A stretch of DNA of 64,000 nucleotides, from assembly GCA_965201045.1 (NCBI GenBank), contig OZ241746.1, positions 1,178,001 to 1,242,000 of the forward strand. Direction: 5' to 3'. A model generated the notes under the pieces. That model saw only the letters and a program-made list of their open reading frames with translations, ran no database searches and was not told where the DNA came from. Origin of the DNA: JAPORK01 sp026710285. GTDB taxonomy: Bacteria; Pseudomonadota; Gammaproteobacteria; Pseudomonadales; Endozoicomonadaceae. Shown piece after piece: positions 57,201 to 64,000 of this stretch (position 1 is its first letter; each line of letters starts with the position of its first letter). The translations under genes were made by a program, and so were the position numbers.

Positions 57201-59700
57201 GTTGCCTGTTGGTAAAAGTGTTGATGGTCAGGAATCTGTACATATTGATTATGATGCCGCAACCGCTTTACCCGTGAACAAAAGAGATATAACCGGAATA
57301 ACCATCTGGGCTTATAGCGATGATGGAAAGGTGCAGCAACTATTCCATGAAGGAGAAAATGGTTATCCGGATTATAATTTTAACTGGTGTTATGATCATA
57401 ACAGAAGAGTTATCAGTGCAACAAATTTAGCTGGCGACAAAATATTAACACATTATGATTTATTTGGTCGTATAAGTTCAGTTGACTATCAGGAAAACAA
57501 TGGAGATGTTATATTATTGAAGGCCTCTGTATACGACAGCTTTTCAAGAATAGTAAAAGTTAAGTATGGCAGCGACATGCAGCGCACTATTAATTTTGAC
57601 CAGTATGGTCAAACAAAAAGTGTAATGGACATACTTGTAGATAAACCATTATCAGCATGGACATACAGTTATGATAAAACAGGCAATATTGTCACTTTAA
57701 TACACAGTTCCGGAGATGATCAGCAATCCGTTTTACACTATCAATATGACCCTCTTAATAATCTGATTGCTATGAGCTGTTCAGGATCTTCAGGTTTACC
57801 TTTATGCCCAAGAGATACTTCTTTTAAGGAGTCTGGTTTGAGGCAGGCGCCTATAATCCTTAAACAATATTACTCTTTCAATACATTAAACCGTATGCAG
57901 CAGGCAAAGGAGTTACTACTAAACACTTATCAGGAAAAAACACTAAGCAAAACGGTTAATTATAATTATAACGCTCAACAAACTCCGCTACGCCCTACAC
58001 AAATAACAACACAGTGGAATACTAAAACAACCGAGATGACAAAAATTACCTATGATATAGCCGGTAATATGATAATTGATGGTGAAAGCAACAAAATTAA
58101 TTATAATATTTTTAATCAGATCACTGAAGTCTTATCTCCCACTGGAAAACAAACCCGTTACTTATATGACAGTGATGGCAGGGAAATCAAAGAAACAACT
58201 GCCACGGGAGGCATACGTAACCTGTTTTATACCGACACTTACCTGGCGGGTGAAAAAATCAGCCAGCCACAACAAAAATCACACATTATTAGTTATTTGG
58301 GTGTTGCAAAAGCCATTGATGGTCTGCTTTGCACCTATTACGAACAAAATTATAAAGGCGATGTAACCGGAATACTGACTAAAACACAGCAGGGTTACTA
58401 CATGTTGAGCCAGCAAAATATTTATAGCCCTTACGGTATGGTATGGCATAGTGCTAAACCAGATGTTGTATTGCCATGGTGCCAGCAAACTTTTAAAGGA
58501 TTTGATGGTGAGCAAACCGATCCTGTTACCCACTGGCAATTCTTGGGTGCAGGTCACCGAACCTATAATCCGAGTCAGCGCTATTTTGTGAGTGAAGATC
58601 CGGCGGGAGATGGTTATGCTTTTGGTGGTAATAATCCGGTAATGAACGGTGATCCAACCGGCAATACTCCAAAGTGGCTTGGGTCCTTAAAAAATGTTTT
58701 GGGCTATGCAGGTACACTGGGCATGGCTGCTTTTCATAAGAGGTGGACCAATATTATCGGAACAACACTGGTGGCAGCACTCTGTGTAACTGGCATAGGA
58801 ATATCATTATATTTGAACGCTGAGATAACTCCACTGATCGCAACAGGTGCCGGTTTGAACGTGGGTGCAGGTGGTCTTGCGATCGCCTCTGCTGCTGTTC
58901 CAACAAACAGAGGTGTAAATATTGCCAGTGCTGTTGTTGGCACAATGGCTGCAGTTGCAAGTTTTGTAATGCTCGGTAATGCTGCTGTTTGTGGAGTCAG
59001 TGCTCTTGTGGCAAAAGCAGAGCTTAGTGTTAGTGAAGCAGCAGAAATGCCTGGCGTTGAAGCAGATATTGCTACACAACTGGCAGATTCTCCTCCTCCG
59101 GATTACACGGAACACTATGACGCTCCCCCCCCATATAATGATTATGACAGAGCACCTGAGATTGAGAACACCTTGCGTGATGAGCTCAACTCTTTTATAA
59201 GGTACGATATTCATACTGGTGAATATATGCTGCGCATAACAACTGACAAAAATATCCGGGCAGCATGGAGGAAGTTACTTGCTACTTTTTCCTGGGAGAT
59301 AGGATCCGAACATATAGTTAAGACGTTCTTGTTGGTTAGCCGCCAAAGACTAACAGGAATGACGCTGTCACTCTATGATATGACAGAATATTTAAACAGT
59401 TTGTCCTGTCTGCGTGCTTTTGCAGATGACGATGAAAGCTTTATGTTTTCAGTTGGATTTTTCAGAGACATTGTACCTGTGAACAATATAAATAAAAGTG
59501 CGCTTTCCGGGTATGGCTACGCTTTTTGGAATACTGGTCATCATTTTGGTTATATGAAACAAAGCAGTTCTGCAGAAGATCTGTGGCGTATCTGGTTATT
59601 TGACGGTGACCATATACAGTATAAAGGTGCAAGTTTAGATGAAATATTCAACGATTTGTTGCACCCCGATCTTTTTGTTTTTGCACAGCCAGATGATTAA
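54286..59700 (+). CDS. Divergent large secreted YD/RHS-repeat protein (RHS-6)
   Basis: 1804 residues from a TTG at 54286 that has no ribosome-binding site. The natural start is probably the ATG at 54212, reached only if the T10 tract changes length. It has the same entry domain (LWSNAFNFQKSWGTQVDPRT, SNFGHGPNIDLEV), YD core (YDGFGRK, YDVAGRV, YDLFGRI) and core end (GNNPVMNGDPTGNTPKWLG) as the other copies, but clearly diverged. The tip has a hydrophobic Ala/Gly-rich segment, then a Pro/Tyr-rich linker with PPDY (1604-1607) and PPPY (1614-1617). A C-terminal domain follows with GHHFGYM and WRIWLFDGDH. The Cys shared by the other tips is not found at the same place. No immunity gene is adjacent. 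Confidence 0.87.
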   Translation: MCQLFLIISPRLLAYKPASISLDFHLHHTLSHHTDSKVFKKQQNKTNHSGLKTDGNSAVSLWSNAFNFQKSWGTQVDPRTGTLTTYTKVGSMISNFGHGPNIDLEVNYNSNSLADPDHLGQGWSWNLTHFNLINNQLSTSQGKRFNLQCNKSGQWLPRYHKLKDIQIDGSKSTHFVITYANGLRETLNHAGYEVRLEQQDGRWVKFSYVTGTHLLSSIRDYQNHKISLTRKKGFITITSNDAEGKRFNVYLCRKDNKLIDIALPEENGQILPVIHMNYLGNLLLRITYPTGLQKNINYNCTNAVKIPLKGYNRGLCVVAQTSVNPQAGQPEMITRYTYNESNANEHNYLGFNSGLDTEPESNADALFETPASYTYKTTEDNGITRQVRTYNKYHLLIDAKIISDSTDHLLTQAHNFFCNTRQSNGCTHSKFEDLPVTYSLPLKTVTRNWGENTGPPATEITEQQYDTRGRLVSKTDTYGRTEKISYCPSKGDTSCPAEPSGWSLSSLVESVTRYPSYRIPGASDLPVIIQHNYYTKEPNRSGNGYILTLIRKEIKSGNQQVVTTQQYYNNHQDDFRYGLVKTVTIKGTVSPAATFNSVTKNFYYILNADHTTKTMYTAVKLEQNQFKRSSTVTTSLYTNQTIERTDAENKNITRYHYDHWGLIIQVDYSADTVFSFSKRYAYTISPGYLRLIITNGHGLSKKIIFDGAGRPLKIFTGYITSAGKAIPGMWLAVKSINYDLHGRIYAEHTYYVDNTEQLHQLITTFEYDALGRIYKVHLPDQEIQVKMYDDPDRCTVSFKYDNQKHFSPVSIIHGNILDKPIEKMVLPVSFSHDYFSVRSLCKVSNNEPAARVSYITYDGFGRKISFIDPAGRKVTITYDVAGRVIKTTDPLGNQFNNVYDLSGKVIEKWVIPVNGHIQYLLASAQYDAAGELLWKAGEDGKKTQYTYTENGQVATTVMPSGHVVSWQYNAIGLPVGKSVDGQESVHIDYDAATALPVNKRDITGITIWAYSDDGKVQQLFHEGENGYPDYNFNWCYDHNRRVISATNLAGDKILTHYDLFGRISSVDYQENNGDVILLKASVYDSFSRIVKVKYGSDMQRTINFDQYGQTKSVMDILVDKPLSAWTYSYDKTGNIVTLIHSSGDDQQSVLHYQYDPLNNLIAMSCSGSSGLPLCPRDTSFKESGLRQAPIILKQYYSFNTLNRMQQAKELLLNTYQEKTLSKTVNYNYNAQQTPLRPTQITTQWNTKTTEMTKITYDIAGNMIIDGESNKINYNIFNQITEVLSPTGKQTRYLYDSDGREIKETTATGGIRNLFYTDTYLAGEKISQPQQKSHIISYLGVAKAIDGLLCTYYEQNYKGDVTGILTKTQQGYYMLSQQNIYSPYGMVWHSAKPDVVLPWCQQTFKGFDGEQTDPVTHWQFLGAGHRTYNPSQRYFVSEDPAGDGYAFGGNNPVMNGDPTGNTPKWLGSLKNVLGYAGTLGMAAFHKRWTNIIGTTLVAALCVTGIGISLYLNAEITPLIATGAGLNVGAGGLAIASAAVPTNRGVNIASAVVGTMAAVASFVMLGNAAVCGVSALVAKAELSVSEAAEMPGVEADIATQLADSPPPDYTEHYDAPPPYNDYDRAPEIENTLRDELNSFIRYDIHTGEYMLRITTDKNIRAAWRKLLATFSWEIGSEHIVKTFLLVSRQRLTGMTLSLYDMTEYLNSLSCLRAFADDDESFMFSVGFFRDIVPVNNINKSALSGYGYAFWNTGHHFGYMKQSSSAEDLWRIWLFDGDHIQYKGASLDEIFNDLLHPDLFVFAQPDD

Positions 59701-59799
59701 AAAATTACATTTTCATACAATGAGTCGCCAAAAAAATTTAGCTTGCAGCACAAGGTATAAATCTTGACAGCTGGTTGTATAAAAGTCAGAAGCAAAGCA

Positions 59800-60210
59800 C
59801 TACCCCCATGATTCTATCTTCCAGACAGTGATTGGTAAATGGAAATACCTAATAGTCTTTTGGAGTTCAAGCAAAAAAGCACGATCTTTTTCAGACCTGA
59901 GAATGAGGACAATTCCTGCCTTTCTTTTTGTTTTTTTCGCATATGAAAGTGACTGCCCTATGGCTTCATGCCATTTATGGGCAAAATCCATTTCTATGGC
60001 ATACTTTGGTGTTAAACAGTCCGCACGGCTACTGTTATTCAGCTTATATTCCAGCTGACCATTTTTACCTTCACACCAAATTTTTTGATACCACGCCTCG
60101 CTTCCTGTTTTAGGTGCCGCCTGTACTTCAGACAAACAGCAAGCCAAAAATAACCCTTGTAGCGTGCAAAGTACATGGGAGTAAAGTCTATATATTGTAT
60201 CAGGTTTCAT
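59800..60210 (-). CDS. Small secreted protein, possible nuclease-like fold
   Basis: 136 residues from the ATG at 60210, with GGAAG just upstream; an ATG at 60225 is also in frame. It has a signal peptide cut near VQA-AP. The mature part has EAWYQKIWCEGKNGQLEYKL, RADCLTPKYAIEMDFAHKWH and EAIGQSLSYAKKTKRKAGIV. The D-x(n)-E-x-D pattern with EAIGQ and a later VLIL strand recalls small PD-(D/E)xK-like proteins found widely in proteobacteria. A catalytic role is not shown. Two Cys could form a disulfide. No operon partner. Confidence 0.65.
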   Translation of the reverse strand: MKPDTIYRLYSHVLCTLQGLFLACCLSEVQAAPKTGSEAWYQKIWCEGKNGQLEYKLNNSSRADCLTPKYAIEMDFAHKWHEAIGQSLSYAKKTKRKAGIVLILRSEKDRAFLLELQKTIRYFHLPITVWKIESWG

Positions 60211-60225
60211 TTTTCTTCCAGTCAT

Positions 60226-60339
60226 ATTATCCAGCGTTGATGTACAACAAATCTTTGATAATATAACTATCGGTGACTATCACAGTTTATTGTAATGATT
60301 CAATTACTCTGCACGCCATAAAGCCTCGCCCTTCAGGGT
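60226..60339. other. Gap leading into the repeat cluster
   Basis: Contains GCACGCCATAAAGCCTCGCC (60311-60330), the inverted form of the outer segment of the dispersed repeat. No gene. Confidence 0.4.
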
Positions 60340-60576
60340 CTGTCTCTTAGTCACATTTTTTAAGTGCCGATTTTTGTTCACAGTTTTATTTTCTGCTGAA
60401 TATATAAACCCTTACTGAATACACCGTGGGCTGAGCCTGTCGAAGCCCGGCTGCTTTTGACCTCTGGGCTTCGACAGGTTCAGCCCACGGGTTTATGCCA
60501 AAAAGACTGGTATATTCAGTAGCAGGCAACCTGCCAGAATAAAAATCAGAGCCTGAAAAATGTGACTAAGAGACAG
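60340..60576. mobile_element. MITE-like element with Tn5/IS50-like ends
   Basis: 237 bp with near-perfect terminal inverted repeats CTGTCTCTTAGTCACATTTT. The ends resemble the 19-bp ends of IS50/Tn5 (CTGTCTCTTATACACATCT), an IS4-superfamily group. Inside lies a large palindrome (60424-60490). There is no reading frame, and no clear 9-bp target duplication. Flanking repeat sequence is shared with other copies, so limits are uncertain. Confidence 0.6.
60424..60490. repeat. Large palindrome, REP-like (TTCGACAGG...CAGCCCACGG)
   Basis: CCGTGGGCTGAGCCTGTCGA and five more bases (60424-60448) pair with 60466-60490 with one mismatch around a 17-base loop. Single arms are present near 2905 and 53640. 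Similar TTCGACAGGCTCAG palindromes are common between genes in many bacteria. Confidence 0.85.
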
Positions 60577-60597
60577 CTTTAGGGAGGGGAGGATGTC

Positions 60598-60725
60598 AAG
60601 CTCTAACCGCTCATATCGGATAGCAATCCGACGGTAACTTTTAAGCTTTAGAAACAACCTCTCTACAAGATTGCACTCCTTGTAGTTCGTCATAAAAACG
60701 TTGACCACATCAACTTTACTGCTAA
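60598..60725 (-). pseudogene. IS5-family transposase C-terminal remnant
   Basis: On the - strand: NYKECNLVERLFLKLKSYRR then IAIRYERL. This is the C-terminal signature of IS5/IS427-type transposases (YKxRNLIERFFxKLKxFRRIATRYDK), holding the catalytic Glu. The rest is gone. Confidence 0.85.
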
Positions 60726-60787
60726 ACTTGTGCCGAAAACAGTTTCCATAGTCTACCTGTTTAAATAAAGTCTGGAGCAATATAATA

Positions 60788-63700
60788 ATGCATAATAACA
60801 GCTCTTTTGAATACATTATAAAAAAAAATACAGCCAATAACATATTTATTAATTTTTCATTGTCAGCAAAACAGTTCTTTTATTGCTTGATATGCAATAT
60901 AGTGTTTGCTATTGTAGCGACTACAGTAACAAACACAGCATATGCAGGAAAGGTGGCAGCTATCCACCAGACCCCTTTCAGCTTTTTAATGCAGCATAGT
61001 AGTTTGCCTGTTGAGTATTTAAATAATCTATATGTTCCAAACACCAATTTACCAAATGAACTATCTGAAGATGCATTTCATCCTTTTTTTTCACTGCTGG
61101 AAGTAGATAAAAAACGTTCCTTAGCAAGAAAATCAACTCATCCCCATGCTACATATTCTGATTTAAATCACTTCATTTCTTATTCTGAAGGCGTTGAATA
61201 CATTAACCAAAAAAAAATGACTCCATTAATACAAATACCACTGTTTAACTGGTTATTAAAAGAGTATGATCGTTGTGATTATCAGGATAAATCTGGTACC
61301 GCCTCTCCGTTAAAAATAACTATTGGTGGTATGCTTTACGACCTTGGATATCGTGCACAAAATGATCCTGTTGCAAAACTTGTATTAGCGTTTTTAAATC
61401 GTCCTTATGTAAAAAGTACATATGCAGAGCCAACAGATAAACAATCTTTTCTTGTTGGGTTCGGACAGCATCTGTCACAACTATTCTGGCCAAAAAAAAC
61501 AGAGCTATCCTTTTCAGAGCGACTCGAATTGCTGGGACATCCATTTTTTACCAGTGAAGCAGAAAAGCAAAAAAGACTCTTTAGGCTTAAAAAACAAGGA
61601 TACAATTACGAAGGAGATTATGCTTTTATCAGTTATGAGCCAGACCTAAACGGAGATAAAAAACCTGTATCTTCTGACAGTATTATACTACCTGTAAAAA
61701 AATCAAAAAAATTACTTGATGCAGATTATCCGTGTTTAGACAGTACTGATGATACACTTTCTGCCACAAATATAATGGGAGCAAAATCTTCTGGTAACAG
61801 CTTTGCCAAAACAGCGGCATTAGTTGTTTCAGGATTGTGCCTATTTACTACAGCAAATGCATCGGTGTTGTCAGCAGCCTATCCGCCACAATGTGACACA
61901 GGCGGTAGTTGTAATGCATATAACACATATCCACTACTCAGTAGTAATTTTCCTATAGCTTTACAGGGTAATCCTGCCGGCTGTTTTAAACTTGCAGAAA
62001 ATATTACTTTAAATACACAGCATACATTACCTATTTTTGAGGATTGTACACATCCTTTTTCCGGAGTATTTGATACAGGGGATTATACGCTTAATGCAGG
62101 AAATGGAACCTCTCCTATTTTTGGTTGTATAGATAAAGCCACAGTGACGGGTAATTTTAATTTTTGCCCAAGTGGCAATGCCGTTTTTTCACCAATGATT
62201 GCACAGCAAGTATCACATAACAATAAGCTCAACATTTATCAAACAAATAATTGCACCATACAACGTCCGCTGACAACCAATATTATTGGTGATAATAACC
62301 AGATAACTTTTTCTGCTAAATCAAATGATATAAGAGTCAGACGTGGTGCTGGTATTATTGCAAGCGGTGTATCAGGCAATAATAATATAATCACAGCAAA
62401 GCAGGGGCAGTCACATAACTCACCTGTTGTTTTTACTACCAGAGGTAATAGCAATACCTATTATCAGCAGGATATGAATATTACCCGATCGATAGATAGA
62501 CAAATTCCTGACAGTAAATTCTTAACAGCCTCTTTCTTTAGAGGCCGTGAAGGTAGTAAAACGACCATTGTTCAAAACAACATCAGGGCTAAATTTATTA
62601 CAAACGATAGAAGTCAGGGAACAATTCAGAACCGAAATCAAAGAATAGATGTTTTTTCTACTGATGTTGCTCTTGATGTCTTCCCTGTGGAACCTATGAG
62701 ATATGATGTCAGATTAACCAATATCAGTGAAAATTCTCCACAAAGAACTATTGTTAAAAACCATGGTCGTCTTGAAGTGTTTTGGAATAATCAATGGAGG
62801 TCTCTTTGTGAAGATACATTTGGCCCAAGAGCAGCGCATACTGCCTGCATACAATTGGGTTACGGGTCAGCACAAAGTGAAGGTTTAAGATTATCATTTA
62901 AAGACAAACTACCTGTAACTACACTTATGTCTTCACCTATTCACCTGGACAGAATATGTTTCGGTTTATCTGTTGAGCTGAAATTCTGCCATTCCTTGTC
63001 TAATAGCAATACCAGCCCTTGTGCAAAAAACAGAGAAACATTTCTTTCTTGCTCTCAAACCGAGCGTTTTCCTTTTTGGGGGTATCGATTGACAGACTAC
63101 ACTTCAAATGATGCTGATCGTCTTGATACAACACACACTGGTATAGGACGATTGGATGGGACACGTTTTGGGGGAGATCCTTTCACTTTTTGTAATGCTG
63201 GTTTTAATAACAGCGCAGTAAAAGTTGCCTGTAATTACCTGGGGTTTAATGGCGGAGTACAGATTTATCCAGCACAAACACCTTTGAGCAGAGGAATACA
63301 AATATTTAAGCTTACAAACGACGGATGCCTTGGTGATGAAGTAAATCTCATTGACTGCCCTTATCAGGTAGTCACTACCCAAGACGCTCTTTGCTCTCAT
63401 CAGAATGACGTGATTCTTCAGTGTAATCAAGAAGTTGTAAATCCTAATAATAATATAACTCTGCGTTTAACAGACAGAGATATTACTCACAGGGATCGTG
63501 TCCACGACATTTCATCAACAGGAATCGGAAGGCTGGAAGTGCTGGTTGAAAATAATAATAAATCTGCATTCTTACCATTTTGCCCTGAAAATATTGCAGA
63601 TTCAGACGTAGACGTTATTTGTAATCAGTTTGGGTTTGATTCAGGGAATAAATCTTATTTAACAGCTATAACTTTACCCCCGACTTATGGTTTTGATAGT

Positions 63701-64000
63701 GAAAATGGAACAGGAACACGCTTTCAGTGTGACGGCCCTGATATTGCCAACTGCACGCTACATGGAGGATTTCTTGAGCAGTGTTCACAGCCTTTTAAAA
63801 ATGTTGTTTTACACTGTACCCATATTAACTCTTCTCTGTACGACGCGCCAATTATACCAAAACCCTGCCGGCGGTTACAGCCAGACACTACTATTTTTTC
63901 AGGTACATATAATATTAAAACAGATAAATGCACAGTTGTTGATTGTCCGGTTAAATTATGGGATGTCAATGATGTTAAGTTGGCGGATAATCTCTATCGA
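60788..64000 (+). CDS. Secreted protein with three SRCR domains (runs off the right edge)
   Basis: The frame is open from the ATG at 60788 (GGAG 10 bases upstream) to the last base: at least 1071 residues, no stop. A signal sequence ends near TAYA-GK (about residue 53). Residues 54-340 are an unrecognised region with a second hydrophobic patch (TAALVVSGLCLFTTANAS). A Cys- and Asn-rich part rich in TGN/NN repeats follows. Then come three scavenger-receptor Cys-rich domains, about 640-755 (VRLTNIS, GRLEVFWNNQWRSLCEDTFG, ACIQLGYG), 766-880 (YRLTD, GRLDG, VACNYLGF, DGCLGDEVNLIDCPY) and 893-1012 (LRLTD, GRLEV, VICNQFGF). SRCR domains are mainly animal extracellular modules binding proteins and glycans. 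A host-binding or mimicry role is inferred. Confidence 0.85.
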   Translation, partial: MHNNSSFEYIIKKNTANNIFINFSLSAKQFFYCLICNIVFAIVATTVTNTAYAGKVAAIHQTPFSFLMQHSSLPVEYLNNLYVPNTNLPNELSEDAFHPFFSLLEVDKKRSLARKSTHPHATYSDLNHFISYSEGVEYINQKKMTPLIQIPLFNWLLKEYDRCDYQDKSGTASPLKITIGGMLYDLGYRAQNDPVAKLVLAFLNRPYVKSTYAEPTDKQSFLVGFGQHLSQLFWPKKTELSFSERLELLGHPFFTSEAEKQKRLFRLKKQGYNYEGDYAFISYEPDLNGDKKPVSSDSIILPVKKSKKLLDADYPCLDSTDDTLSATNIMGAKSSGNSFAKTAALVVSGLCLFTTANASVLSAAYPPQCDTGGSCNAYNTYPLLSSNFPIALQGNPAGCFKLAENITLNTQHTLPIFEDCTHPFSGVFDTGDYTLNAGNGTSPIFGCIDKATVTGNFNFCPSGNAVFSPMIAQQVSHNNKLNIYQTNNCTIQRPLTTNIIGDNNQITFSAKSNDIRVRRGAGIIASGVSGNNNIITAKQGQSHNSPVVFTTRGNSNTYYQQDMNITRSIDRQIPDSKFLTASFFRGREGSKTTIVQNNIRAKFITNDRSQGTIQNRNQRIDVFSTDVALDVFPVEPMRYDVRLTNISENSPQRTIVKNHGRLEVFWNNQWRSLCEDTFGPRAAHTACIQLGYGSAQSEGLRLSFKDKLPVTTLMSSPIHLDRICFGLSVELKFCHSLSNSNTSPCAKNRETFLSCSQTERFPFWGYRLTDYTSNDADRLDTTHTGIGRLDGTRFGGDPFTFCNAGFNNSAVKVACNYLGFNGGVQIYPAQTPLSRGIQIFKLTNDGCLGDEVNLIDCPYQVVTTQDALCSHQNDVILQCNQEVVNPNNNITLRLTDRDITHRDRVHDISSTGIGRLEVLVENNNKSAFLPFCPENIADSDVDVICNQFGFDSGNKSYLTAITLPPTYGFDSENGTGTRFQCDGPDIANCTLHGGFLEQCSQPFKNVVLHCTHINSSLYDAPIIPKPCRRLQPDTTIFSGTYNIKTDKCTVVDCPVKLWDVNDVKLADNLYR

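Noticed and set aside
60493..60843. 116-codon - strand frame as a membrane protein gene
   Set aside because: Only the IS5 transposase tail inside it is recognisable; the hydrophobic ends come from AT-rich repeat sequence and from the antisense of the SRCR gene start.
1..64000. tRNA, rRNA or prophage modules
   Set aside because: I looked for tRNA arms, rRNA-like GC-rich blocks and phage structural genes and recognised none; a tRNA scan would be decisive.

Overview
The window looks like the chromosome of an AT-rich, host-associated gammaproteobacterium undergoing genome decay. Housekeeping genes are of gammaproteobacterial type: mnmC, ruvA-ruvB, purF, an nqrM-like gene, pilF-rodZ, fur and a crc-like gene. 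The accessory genes are what one expects of an animal symbiont or parasite: a GH18 chitinase, ankyrin-repeat proteins, very large secreted YD/RHS proteins, a lectin-like beta-propeller protein and a secreted protein with three SRCR domains. Crc, SRCR proteins and chitinase together suggest an Oceanospirillales/Endozoicomonadaceae-like symbiont of a marine invertebrate. That placement is an inference, not something the sequence proves.

Layout. 1-5.1 kb: tail of an unknown gene, mnmC, a gap with dispersed repeats, and a secreted chitinase. 5.1-11.3 kb: two ankyrin paralogues on either side of a broken ruvB copy, then intact ruvB and ruvA; this is an old tandem duplication with a 6-bp microhomology junction. 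11.3-17.4 kb: purF, an SLC6-type Na+ symporter, an nqrM-like gene, an InaA/Kdo-kinase-like gene, then pilF overlapping a short rodZ. 17.7-26.4 kb: one complete RHS gene and one truncated chimeric copy. 26.4-30.4 kb: wrecks of IS256, ISAzo13 and ISAs1 around fur and a frameshifted crc-like gene. 30.4-35.1 kb: a 1415-residue propeller protein ending in nine near-identical 47-residue repeats. 35.1-53.2 kb: an RHS 5' fragment fused to IS1380 and reverse-transcriptase debris, two complete RHS genes, IS4 and IS66 debris, a secreted protein with a nuclear-localisation-like motif and a class V aminotransferase-like gene. 53.2-59.7 kb: ISAs1 debris and a divergent sixth RHS gene on the + strand. 59.7-64 kb: a small secreted protein, a repeat cluster with IS5 debris, and the SRCR protein running off the end.

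The most interesting theme is the RHS family: six loci in 42 kb, four of them complete. Each complete gene has an export-type N-terminus, a YD-repeat core and a long hydrophobic segment before the tip. Three share a tip with invariant Cys, His and Asp/Asn residues, instead of the swapped tips usual in Rhs polymorphic toxins, and no immunity genes are visible. Two have simple-sequence tracts of the phase-variation type: a T10 tract that puts the only well-placed ATG out of frame, and (TTTTGA)10 upstream of another gene with a T8 tract just after its start. The sixth carries two PPxY motifs, a eukaryotic WW-domain ligand. Together with the lectin-like and SRCR proteins, the window reads as a host-interaction surface and effector island built by repeated duplication, recombination and IS activity. 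Every transposase in it is broken.
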